A stretch of 28,885 nt of DNA from contig VCMS01000273.1 of assembly GCA_022539475.1 (NCBI GenBank), positions 1 through 28,885 of the forward strand, written 5' to 3'. The position numbers were made by a program, and so were the translations under genes. The notes under the pieces are model-generated. The model was not told the origin of the DNA, searched no databases, and saw only the letters and a list, made by a program, of their open reading frames with translations. This stretch comes from Gracilaria domingensis. Lineage: Eukaryota; Rhodophyta; Florideophyceae; Gracilariales; Gracilariaceae. Of the stretch, positions 9,081-17,479 are shown piece after piece (positions within the stretch are counted from its first letter, which is position 1; every line of letters starts with the position of its first letter).

Positions 9081-9274
9081 GTATACATCTTTTCAAAAAT
9101 CTGCGCCAACCTGTTCTAGCAGTCTCCTCACCCGGCGCCCTGCTGCGAGATTTCTTAATTCTCAAATTCCCGTCCTGATCTCTTTTGTTGGGAAATGTCA
9201 TCCAAGCGTGCTCTGGATACGATTACTGACGATGATACAGACAATTAAAATGTTCTCCGTACGCATTCAACAGA
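9081..9274 (+). repeat. 195-bp direct repeat, copy 2
   Basis: Direct repeat of 6748-6942. It carries ATG at 9195 and MSSKRALDTITDDDTDN, closed by a TAA (9246-9248) at the same codon as copy 1. It leads in the same reading frame into the ORF at 9276. The TATA box of copy 1 is not conserved here. Confidence 0.85.
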
Positions 9275-9275
9275 G

Positions 9276-9773
9276 ATGGAACGTGAATCTGAAGAGGTCG
9301 ATAGCGATGCCGTCGCAGCGGAGAAAGCCAAGACAGACTCTGCTAACGATATCGGGGAAAGAGTTGAGGCCGGAATCGCGGGCTTTGAGTTCGTCCTGTA
9401 TCGCCTGTTGTCCGGTGAAGCGAGAGAGGCTGTTGACCTTTATCAAGGTGTACAGTCTTCGCCTGCTTTGATCGTGGCTATCCTAGGTTTCGGGCTGATG
9501 CTCGCCGCGTTAGCGCGATGCTCTTCGTGCCGCGCTGCCGTGGTGATCAGGGTGCGCCTGGTGGCGCACGACACTGTCAGTAGCACCGACCTTCCCTCAA
9601 TCAAGAAGCAGGAGACGAGTGACGACGCATCGAGCAGGAACGGAGAGGGAGCATCAGGCCAGTCCATCGCAGCTCGAGTAACTTCCGCTGAGAACTCGGA
9701 TTACCATTTTGCCTCGCAGCTTTTTCTTCGTCATGAATTTGCTTTTGCCTTGCGAATAAACGTGTTCAGCTAA
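9276..9773 (+). CDS. Uncharacterised protein, 165 aa, one probable membrane segment
   Basis: I do not recognise a family. The N-terminus is acidic and helical (MERESEEVDSDAVAAEKAKT); a hydrophobic segment at about 64-80 (ALIVAILGFGLMLAALA) is followed by CSSCRAA and a polar Ser-rich tail. An AATAAA at 9755-9760 overlaps the last codons, which is unusual and suggests the real coding end may be earlier, or that this is a decayed copy. The frame is continuous with the 17-codon reading frame of the preceding repeat except for one TAA, so the original gene may have started at ATG 9195. It could be a pseudogene or a two-cistron leftover. Confidence 0.4.
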   Translation: MERESEEVDSDAVAAEKAKTDSANDIGERVEAGIAGFEFVLYRLLSGEAREAVDLYQGVQSSPALIVAILGFGLMLAALARCSSCRAAVVIRVRLVAHDTVSSTDLPSIKKQETSDDASSRNGEGASGQSIAARVTSAENSDYHFASQLFLRHEFAFALRINVFS

Positions 9774-10368
9774 TGTCTATTACTGCAATTCGTAGCAGAG
9801 TCTGGTTTCGCGTGCGGGTGCAAGGCCACAAGAGGCACGGCACACAGTCCCTTCATAGCATCGTGTAGCATCTCTAGCAGTATCACACGTCTCTCGTTTT
9901 AGCCACGCACGGTACGCCTCCCTACGCACCGTACCGCGCGGCGAACGTCTGTCTCTTGCAGATGCTAGTTTTTGGCGAGGGTCGTCCAGAATGCGGCAAG
10001 GGTCGTCCAGTAAATTTTTTGAAAAAATATCGAGATCAATTATTTCAAAATTTGAAGATAATTGCTTGGGTCGTCCAGAATCGCTGTGCAGTAAATACTG
10101 GCGGGTTTTCCACTCGTGCTAGTTCTTTAGTCGAGGGCTACCTGAACGGTATTTCGCGAAGTCTAGGTTCAGTTTCCATTAAGGTGCACATTACACGATA
10201 AATTCTGCGGAATGATACCCTGCAACGCATGGAATACTGTTGCTAGTACAGATGATCCCCATTATGAAACCATACCGTTTTATTCGTATCTATTCTTCTA
10301 TCGACCGCTTTTGCTAACCACTACTTCGCTATATTACATGTACCATTTCCTCATGATGGAGCGGGTGT
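9774..10368. other. Gene-free stretch with three copies of GGGTCGTCCAG
   Basis: GGGTCGTCCAG occurs at about 9978, 10000 and 10069, in the same orientation, around an A/T-rich palindromic patch (10014-10062, with AATTTTTTGAAAAAAT and an imperfect AATTATTTCAAAATTTGAAGATAATT-like dyad). No coding frame is convincing. Confidence 0.5.
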
Positions 10369-10521
10369 AGGTGCAGTCTGCGGCAGATGCCGCAGAGGGC
10401 GGTATCGGTAGAACAAATACGCACTCCGAGAGGATGAGGCGCGGAGCGTCTCATCCTCTCCGTTCCTCATGTAGGGAACCATGCCCAGATGCATGGTTCC
10501 CTACTTGAGGAACCTGCACCT
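10369..10521. repeat. Clover-leaf: three hairpins inside an outer stem
   Basis: An outer 8-bp stem (AGGTGCAG 10369-10376 with CTGCACCT 10514-10521) encloses three hairpins. H1 at 10377-10396 has a perfect 9-bp stem and 2-nt loop. H2 at 10428-10460 has a perfect 11-bp stem (GAGAGGATGAG / CTCATCCTCTC) and an 11-nt loop. H3 at 10462-10513 has a 23-bp stem with one mismatch and a 6-nt loop. All pairings were checked base by base. The layout resembles a multi-branched terminal or foldback structure more than a protein-coding remnant. Confidence 0.85.
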
Positions 10522-10554
10522 GCAACTCGTGAGCTACGTCCGCACCAAAAGTCA

Positions 10555-10898
10555 TTTACCTGTATACGCAAGCAGAAAGTATCCATAAGTTAGTCAATTC
10601 TCCGTTGGATGCATTTGAAATGCGATGGAACCTACCATTGATAAAACAAAACAGAAACGTTGAGCTAGAAAAGTCGAGGGACCTAGTAACCCGCAAAAGG
10701 AAGAAGAAGAAGGAAAGGGATCGGTTAGATTACCAGCCCACCATCATCGTAAAGCGCGAAAGGGGTCGAAGCGAGAACTCACAAGCAAGGACACCAAGAA
10801 TGCCCATGCAGCAAACATACCGCAAGATGCGATAAACGAAAGAGCAGCCTATGTCCCAACCAAGCACCAGAATCTCCTATCCCGAACAGTCAGACATC
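10555..10898 (+). repeat. Tandem duplication copy 1 (344 bp, period 373)
   Basis: About 93-95% identical by eye to 10928-11271 with no net length change. It holds a 76-codon frame (10605-10835) rich in Lys/Arg (TRKRKKKKERDR), which is also open in copy 2. Nothing about this peptide suggests a known protein. Confidence 0.9.
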
Positions 10899-10927
10899 GA
10901 TCTTGAGAGACGAAATGAAATTGGTGG

Positions 10928-11271
10928 TTTACCTATGTACGCAAGCAGAAATTATCCATAAGCTAGTCAATTCTCCGTTGGATACATTTGAAATGCGAAG
11001 GAACGTACCATTGATAAAACAAAACAGAAACGTTGCGCTCGAAAAGTCGAGGGACCTAGTAACTCGCAAAAGGAAGAAGAAGAAGGAAAGGGATCGGTTA
11101 GGTTACCAGCCCACCATCATCGTAAAGCGCGAAAGGTGTCGAAGCGAGAACTCACAAGCAAGGACACCAAGAATGCCCATGCAGCAAACATACCGCAAGA
11201 TGCGATAAACGAGAAAGCAGCCTATGTCCCAACCAAGTACCAGAATCGCCTATCCCGAACAGCCAGAGATC
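10928..11271 (+). repeat. Tandem duplication copy 2
   Basis: Second copy, separated from the first by 29 bp. The basic frame is longer here (10903-11208) because the spacer is also open. Most differences between the copies are single substitutions, so the duplication is fairly recent. Confidence 0.9.
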
Positions 11272-11299
11272 CAAGATCGCCAAGAAACCAACTTGGTTT

Positions 11300-11384
11300 G
11301 TTGCGCAGTAGGCTCTAGCTTCTCGCGTCTTGCGCTACTTTTGAAAAGTAGCGCAAGAGGCGAAGATAGAGCCTATGGCGCAAC
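11300..11384. repeat. Imperfect long hairpin, about 41-bp arms
   Basis: Arms start GTTGCGC and end GCGCAAC and meet at ACTTTTGAAAAGT. The inner 15 bp (CTTGCGCTACTTTT..) pair perfectly; the outer part has a 2-nt bulge and a few mismatches. It follows the tandem duplication by 28 bp. Confidence 0.85.
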
Positions 11385-11439
11385 GAAATGAACCATTGTT
11401 CGCGTACTTACAGTCGTCGCTTTGGGTTACCGGGTTCCC

Positions 11440-11499
11440 GTTTTCACCCTTCAACTCGTTCTATATCTTAGACAAATAGAAGAAGTTGAGGGTGAAAAC
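11440..11499. repeat. Imperfect hairpin, about 24-bp arms
   Basis: Left arm GTTTTCACCCTTCAACTCG.. pairs with right arm ..GAAGTTGAGGGTGAAAAC around an 11-12 nt loop, with one single-base bulge. Confidence 0.8.
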
Positions 11500-11649
11500 T
11501 TATTTCCTGCCGTTTGCATGTCGCAGAGCGCGAAGAAACGTGGTGAGGATTGGTTAGTTTAGAGCAAAGATACGTGGAAGGATATGGAAGAACGTACGAA
11601 TAGACTGCACGGAATACATCCATGAGATACGGATGATGTCCGCTTTATG

Positions 11650-11676
11650 GCGTTCTACTCCGGCGGAGTAGAACGC
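11650..11676. repeat. Perfect 13-bp hairpin with 1-nt spacer
   Basis: GCGTTCTACTCCG (11650-11662) and CGGAGTAGAACGC (11664-11676) are exact complements with a single G between them. Confidence 0.85.
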
Positions 11677-11914
11677 ACGACGGTAACGGTATGTCGGACG
11701 CCGGAGGCGCGGCGGCGGCGGCGGAGGGAAGAGATTTATTTTTCTGTGCGAGATTGGACAGGTGTACAGCATACAACGTTGCGAAACCACAGGTTTATAA
11801 CCAGTGGTAGATAATACGAGAAGTACACCCTTGTGTTGAGGTCGACGTGTACCTACGTTCCTTTTTGAACGAAAGCACGTGATTTAAACTCAAAACATAT
11901 TCTCGGTTCTCAGC

Positions 11915-14156
11915 ATGACGTCGATCTTGACTGTCGCTCGACCTCCTTCTCCCTTCTTACAACCATTTCTTGCAGTCTTTGTCGTCGTTTCTCGTTCATT
12001 TCTTCTTCCCATGGTCTACTACTGTACACACAAGAAGCGTGGGTGCCCCTTCGTTACTCGCCGAGGAGTCTTATGTCTTCAACAGCATGTCAACCATTGC
12101 CCGTTTCGTCTGAAAGCAGCGCTGGAAGACGACAATAGCCGGCCCATTCGGAGAAGCAATCGTCTCAAGCTTTCCGCGCCCGCGCCCGCATCTTCCGAAA
12201 CGGTCACTGCCCCTTGTCGCCTTCCCGAGCCTCCAGTGTCCGAGGACATCGTCGACCCCACTCCGTGCGCCCCTCCCATTCCGGACACTTCGCATTGTGT
12301 TTCTCCTTCCCCGGGTCCCGCGTCATTAGAGCGAGAACACGGAAGCAGTTCCCGCCCAGTGCCTTCTGAGAAGGCCCTCCGTGATTTGCATATGGATTAT
12401 CTCACGGTTTGTCTGGCTTCAGTAGCTTCCAACCTTGGTCATCGTGAGGCAGACGAGCTAATTGGGCTACTTCGGGACCCGCGATTCTCGCAAAAGCGAT
12501 TCAACCAGACCATAACAAGTTCCAAGCGCTGTACAGAACTGAAGAACGCCATTTTCGAACGATACGCCTCAAAGGACGGTTTCAATCGCAGAACTGTCTC
12601 GCCAGAAGGATGTAAGTTCAGCGCCACCCTCTACACGAGAGACCCCGTTCAGACACTTGTTAAACAGCTCCAGTTGGCTAACAACGAGAACACATTCTTC
12701 CACCCTATACCTAAGACCCACTCCACGAAAATATCTCACCCCATGTCCGGCTCTCTCGCAAGAGACGCCACCTCAAAACTTAAAGAAGTAGTGAGGGGCT
12801 CTTTGGATAGTAGAATAGCGTGGTACTCCCAAGAAATAAGTTAAAGGGAATCTTTCGTAGGTCATCTGCAGGTATGCACCGATAAGTCTTCAACAACTCT
12901 AAAGAAAACATCGGTTACTGCTTATCCTCTTCACCTCATCTTTCTCAACTTCTCCGACGAGCTACGACGTAAGCGCATCCGTGATGACCTCACAGTAGGG
13001 GCATACTTTCCTACAACACTAGTACAGTTTTTCGCATCTGAACTTCAGATGCGAAAAACTGTACTTGAAGCAGACGCAATCACACTCCTCTCTAGGAAGC
13101 CTCTACGCGATTCCAGGATTCACATCCTCCAAGAATCTTTTCGTCAAATCTTGTAGCAAATTCTAAATCTAATGCAAAAAGGTTTTCATTTCATCGGCGA
13201 AGACGCACTATATCGAGTGTGCCTTTTTCTGCAAGTTTTTGTGCGGATATTCTGAGGCTAAGGACATTCTGTCTACTCTTCATGGGACCAAAACGCAAAG
13301 CCCTTGTCGTAGATGCAAAGCCCCTCCCTCATCTTTATGCAGTAATGTTCTTTCTCAAAACCACAGTAAAAGGGTCAGAAAGAAATACTCAGTTATTCTC
13401 GAATATGCAAAGAAAGGCGAGGGAGAAAGAAGTTTAGGTCGTGCAAGGGAGAGGAGATTTAAGTCGGATACTCTCATGCGTTCTAATTCCATATCTCTTA
13501 TTCTGTCGTGCATCAAAACCTCCTTGACCGTAAGATTCATCCAGGGGTTATTTCCATGCAGTCTGTTCGGAACAAGGAGAGCTCTCTTTGAACAGTTACG
13601 CAACTTGCATCTCGGCATATTGAAACCGATTAATACTCCAGAAATCGAGAGACTGTTGTCAGAGACCCTAAGCACTGCAATAGAATCATCCGCGTCACGT
13701 TCATTTCGAACGATACGTACTCAAATCCAGAACTTTACAAACGCAAATCTATCCCCCGTGCAATGCAACTTTTCTGCCAGATGTTTGCATATAGATTTGT
13801 TTACGCCGAAGAAAGGCAGGTTACTGAATGGAACCTTCATTAAGGCAGATCTCCTTCGAATGATGGATGCCAAAACATACAAAGACATTGAAATGTTTTT
13901 GTTTTCATGATGGAATTCTTTGAAATCTGATAGCGAGCGCAGGACACGGCCCCAATCAGAACAATTTTCTCTCAGTACTCGGACGTCGCTTGGACTACTT
14001 ATAGGTTCAAGGTTCAATCGTAGCCCATGGTGTAGTGAAAGCTCTATTTCGTCTCTAAGGTGGCAGATTGAAGCCTTTAAATGCTCCTCGACAAAGTGGT
14101 CCGCAGCAATTCATAGCTTTGGAATTGGAACTCTGAAGTTTTATCACGGCTCTTAA
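11915..14156 (+). pseudogene. Plavaka-like DNA transposase (decayed)
   Basis: The first open frame (11915-12844, 309 aa) has an N-terminal zinc-finger-like segment (CPFVTRRGVLCLQQHVNHC), typical of Plavaka-type transposons, then a Pro/Ser-rich linker. After a TAA (12842-12844) the same frame carries HLQVCTDKSST..TAYPLHLIFLNFSDELRRKR and VGAYFPT, the core of the transposase with the aspartate before a lysine/threonine pair. After a TAG (13154-13156) it reads KGFHFIGEDALYRVCLFLQVF, then a frameshift near 13235 moves to CGYSEAKDILSTLHG and SPCRRCKAPP. A TGA at 13908 precedes a last similar block near 14100-14154. Nonsense codons and the frameshift rule out function. Family assignment is from motif order by eye. 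No terminal inverted repeats were found. Confidence 0.7.
13021..13065. repeat. Perfect 22-bp palindrome inside the transposase frame
   Basis: AGTACAGTTTTTCGCATCTG plus AA (13021-13042) is followed after one base by its exact complement (13044-13065). The palindrome translates in the transposase frame as part of VQFFASELQMRKTVL. It is far too long and perfect for a chance event in coding sequence. Confidence 0.9.
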
Positions 14157-14994
14157 CAGAAGAAGAACTAACACCATTGGCAGCATTTTACGGTATCTCT
14201 ACAACACGTCGATTTATGTCTTCTCTTGTAATGTTCTTGACAGGCCTTGTTAATGGGAGCTGAAGCGATACGATTTCAATATTGGAACTATTGTCATGTG
14301 CTACGAGCCCAAGCACGCCGGGCTGAAGGGTTCTCATGACTACCATCTGTTTTGCTTTTACCTACGACTCTTTTCGCGTTTTCCTTCCATAGAGTTTCAA
14401 ACTGAATGAATTTAGCACATAGGAGCTGCTACAGCCCCCGTTCTCTAAACCTGTGAGGATCATGTAGCAGTTAGCTTATCATGATTCCATTTAGTTCTTT
14501 TTAGTGTTCCGCAGAGATATCCACTACCACTATAATTCGGGGATTCTATGGTCGTTGAAGGCCTTCATTGCTGTTTACCCGCCCGTCGTAACGAACCAAT
14601 TAAATTCAGATATTAACATAAAACGCCAGAGCTAGTGCGCTCATGCTAGACGGTATTACTTCATCTAAATCATCGGTAGAATTTGTATATTCACCGGAAA
14701 CAATGGTGGCGAGTATTTTAAGTAGCTACTAACTCTCGTTACTCTGTTTTTCTGCAGCTCATCCCGGCGCATTACCACTTTCGTGCGTGCGACTGTCGAG
14801 GCGCTTTCGTAGTTCGTCACCTTTCTGCATTGAGCAGTGTAAATAGTGTCGTGTGTCAGTACGTACACAACTTGTAGCAAACGCGTGGTCGTCAGTTTTT
14901 TTACTAGGTCAGCATCAATTGGATACGAAAAATAGCTGAGTCTTGTCTGATGAATGTATATTGTGCTTGCAAAAAAAGGACTGTCAGTATTGCA
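14157..14994. other. No gene or repeat recognised
   Basis: All frames are short and show no family features. There is a short 8-bp dyad (CTGCTACA / TGTAGCAG, about 14425-14470). This stretch may hold the 3' part of the transposon, but no terminal repeat marks an end. Confidence 0.4.
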
Positions 14995-15070
14995 TCAAAC
15001 TGTGTTTTGGGAGGTGTCGAAAGGCTGAAAAATGGTTTTAAAATGTGTCCGCGAGCAGGGGTTTTAGTGG
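14995..15070 (+). repeat. Degenerate outlying unit of the palindrome array
   Basis: GTGTTTTGGGAGGT at 15002-15015 is also found at 15269-15282 and, inverted, at 15653-15666. It is followed by GAAAAATGGTTTTAAAATGTGTCCGCGAGCAGGGG, which recalls the array linker (GAAAAATGTGCGATTTTATGCCCGCGGGC) with several changes. This suggests that the array once extended to the left. Confidence 0.5.
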
Positions 15071-15183
15071 ATCTAGACTGATGCGAGTAATGTGTGCGCT
15101 CTCGAATTGTGCCTTTTAAGCGCTCATAATACTCGAGATATACTCTCATTTATGTACAGCCGGCGTTGTCTGTACAGCCCTTT

Positions 15184-15236
15184 TACCTCCCGCCCATCCA
15201 CGTGGCCAGCACTGTCCACGTGTTGGCGGGCGGGTA
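15184..15236. repeat. Imperfect palindrome P0
   Basis: TACCTCCCGCCCATCCACGTGG pairs with TCCACGTGTTGGCGGGCGGGTA across a 9-nt loop with a few mismatches. It lies 33 bp outside the left arm of the large inverted repeat. Confidence 0.75.
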
Positions 15237-15312
15237 CACCGTAATGAGTGCGGGAAGTGTCGAGGAAGGTGTTTTGGGAGGTCTTGGCATGGTGCCTAAA
15301 TGTAGCCAGAAA

Positions 15313-15397
15313 GTGCCCGCGGCCGTGGGGGGGGGGGGGGGTTGGTTGTGTTAGGGTGGCTACCCTAACACAGCCGGACCCCCCCGTCCGCGGGCAC
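15313..15397. repeat. Palindrome P1
   Basis: Starts GTGCCCGCGG and ends CCGCGGGCAC. The core is GTGTTAGGGTGGCTACCCTAACAC with two central mismatches. The left arm holds a run of 15 G (15327-15341) against 7 C on the right, so the G run has slipped. Confidence 0.85.
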
Positions 15398-15432
15398 GTT
15401 TTGGCTGGTTTTTTAAAAAATGTGCTTTTTTA

Positions 15433-15506
15433 TGCCCGAGGGTGGGGGGGTCCGGTCGTGTTAGGGTAGCTACCCTAACACGACCGGACCCCCCCGCCCG
15501 CGGGCA
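15433..15506. repeat. Palindrome P2 (best copy)
   Basis: Thirty-seven-base arms with no spacer. The inner 26 bp on each side (15444-15469 with 15470-15495) are perfectly complementary, centred on GTAGCTAC, and the outer 11 bp have two mismatches. The core reads TTAGGGTAGCTACCCTAA. Confidence 0.92.
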
Positions 15507-15542
15507 CGTTTTGGCCGATTTTTTGAAAAATGTGCGATTTTA

Positions 15543-15621
15543 TGCCCGCGGGCGGGGGGGTCCGGTCGTGTTAGGGTACCTACCCTAACAGGACCGACCC
15601 CCCCCCCCCTGCCCGCGGGCA
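15543..15621. repeat. Palindrome P3
   Basis: Starts TGCCCGCGGGCGGGGGGG and ends CCCGCGGGCA. The core is GTTAGGGTACCTACCCTAAC. It begins 110 bp after P2 begins and shares with it the linker CGTTTTGGCCGATTTTTTGA, so P2-linker-P3 is a tandem array. Confidence 0.9.
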
Positions 15622-15698
15622 CGTTTTCGCCACATTCTGGTAGCGTCCACAGACCTCCCAAAACACACACCGCACGCAACGCCGTCCAAAACGTAATC

Positions 15699-15772
15699 TG
15701 CCCGCGGGCAGGGTGGTCAAGTTGTGTTAGGGTAGAGACCCTAACACAACTTGACCTCGTCCGCTGCCAGTA
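15699..15772. repeat. Palindrome P4
   Basis: Core stem of 19 perfect base pairs, GGTCAAGTTGTGTTAGGGT (15715-15733) with its complement at 15738-15756, around AGAG. Outer parts (TGCCCGCGGGCA and GTCCGCTGCCAG) pair partly. It shares the GTGTTAGGGT core with P1-P3 but has a different flank, so it is a diverged member outside the large inverted repeat. Confidence 0.85.
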
Positions 15773-16186
15773 CATCAGAATGACATTATGACATGTCTGA
15801 CGAGGCCCGTCTGCAACGACCCGTCTCCAGCAAACCTCCTTCCGCAGGCAAGGCAAAGTGGTGGAAGTTTCACCACTTTGGCTTGTGCTCCTACCAACCC
15901 TACACGCCTCGCTTCCCCGCCCTCACTTTGTACAGAACAAAAACTCGCTCTTTGTTTGTTTCGCACCGCCCTGAATTTCTCGCGAGTGCACCCACTCAAC
16001 GCCCGCAGTCGTCCCGTCGTCCGTCGCGCGTGCTTCGCCGCAGCCTTCATCGCCGCCACCTCGCATGAGCGTAAATCACTGCTCAATGCTTCCGAAGCAT
16101 GGAAGCATGGGAGTCCCATAAACGCCCATCAACTCCTCTTCAGTGAAGGAACCGTTGCAGGGCGGGGAGGAACAGCATACGGATGA

Positions 16187-17460
16187 CCAGTATCGTCATT
16201 GCATATTGCCGCCTTGAAGGAAACCATGGATGTCGTGGACAAGCTACAGCCGCACGGCACCGAAGTGCCTGAATCAACCAAAGATAAAAACGAAGCGTCG
16301 CGTATTGCCGCTCGGTGCGGACAGAGAGACAATTTGAACAAGCTGTTGCAGCCCAGCGCAGACGCGCACTCTGCAACCGAAGATGGATGGAGTGCATTGC
16401 ATTTTTTCGCCATGAACGGGCACATGTGCGTTGTGAACGAGCTGCAGCACGTCGTTGACGTCCAGAGTGCAACGATAGCTGATGGGAATGTATTGCATTT
16501 TGCTACCTCGAGTGAACACCTGAACGTTGTGAGAGATCTATTTCAGCGCGGCTTGAAACCAGATGCTGCGACCAATGCTGGTCAGAATGCGGTGCATATT
16601 GTCGCCCGAAACGGGCACATTGAAATGGTGAAGGAGCTGCTGCATCGCGGCGCGGACGTGCACAGTGCAGATCACGACGGTAAGAATGCGTTGCATCATG
16701 CTGCCAGCGATGGAAACATAGAGATTAGGAAGGTTTTGCTGTAATTTGGTGTCGACTTGCACAGCGCAGACAGCTTCGGTCGGAAAGTGCTGCATCATGA
16801 TGCCGCATACGGACAGATTGAGATGGTGAAGGATCTGTTGCAGCACGGCTCGGACCTGCATGGCCTAGAGAACTATCGTCACAATGCACTGCATTTGAGC
16901 GCGGTGAAAGGGCACGTTGAGGTGTAGAAGGAGCTGCTGTTGTCGCGTGGCGCCGACTTGTACAGCATAGACAAGTACGATCGGAATGCGTTGCATCTGA
17001 GGGCGACGTATGGACACTTGGAGGTGATGAACGAGCTTCTGCAGCACAGTGTCGCACAGCGCAGACGATCTCGGAATGCGTCGCATCATGCCGCCCGATA
17101 CGGACACATGGAGGTGGTTAAGGTTGACGTGCACAGCGCAGACACTTTGGTCGAAATGTGTTGCTTATGCCACCCAAAACGGACACTTTGAGGTGGTAAA
17201 GAAGCTGCTGTAGCCCGGCGCCGACTTGCACAGTTCAGACAACCATGGTCGGAATGCGTTGCATCTGACCGCGATGGACGGACACATAGAGATTAAAAAG
17301 GAAATTCTGGAGCGCGGCGCCGACGTGAACAGTGCAGACATCTACGGTAGCAATGCTTTTCATCTAGGCGCGATGAAGGGACACGTTGAGATGGTGAAGA
17401 AGCGGTTGCTGCAGTGCGGCTCCAATTTGCACTGTGCGGACAACTACGGTTCAAGGCATT
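16187..17460 (+). pseudogene. Ankyrin-repeat protein pseudogene, about 13 repeats
   Basis: About thirteen 33-residue ankyrin repeats of the form GADLHSAD..GRNALHLAA..GHIEMVKELL run through the region. The frame is interrupted by TAA (16742-16744), TAG (16925-16927), a frameshift between about 17135 and 17165, and TAG (17211-17213). Repeats 10 and 11 are partly deleted. The frame may begin further upstream: 15788-16186 is open in the same frame with a single TGA at 16184-16186, but that part shows no ankyrin motif and encodes a Pro/Ser/Arg-rich stretch. Ankyrin stacks are protein-binding scaffolds; the partner cannot be told. The last repeat ends about 20 bp before the HECT relic. Confidence 0.88.
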
Positions 17461-17479
17461 GGATCATGTGTAACTTATC

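Larger units (their letters stand above)
15269..15666. repeat. Large inverted repeat enclosing three palindromes (foldback element)
   Basis: The outer 16 bp GTGTTTTGGGAGGTCT (15269-15284) is an exact complement of 15651-15666. Complementarity continues inward with gaps to about 15322 on the left and 15608 on the right, ending in GTGCCCGCGG / CCGCGGGCAC. Between the arms lie palindromes P1, P2 and P3. The whole can fold either as one long hairpin or as three tandem hairpins. No coding capacity is apparent; an antisense frame at 15470-15856 is a by-product of the GC-rich repeats. Confidence 0.85.

Noticed and set aside
15313..15772. TTAGGG/CCCTAA as telomere repeats
   Set aside because: Each palindrome has only one TTAGGG per arm and there is no head-to-tail TTAGGG run, so it is not a telomere or interstitial telomere tract.
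15184..15772. CRISPR array
   Set aside because: Spacing is similar, but the linkers between palindromes are repeats of each other, not unique spacers, and the genome is eukaryotic.
15470..15856. Minus-strand frame of 128 aa with repeated RVGTLTRPDPPARGH
   Set aside because: The repeats come from the palindrome units; composition and position give no reason to think it is coding.
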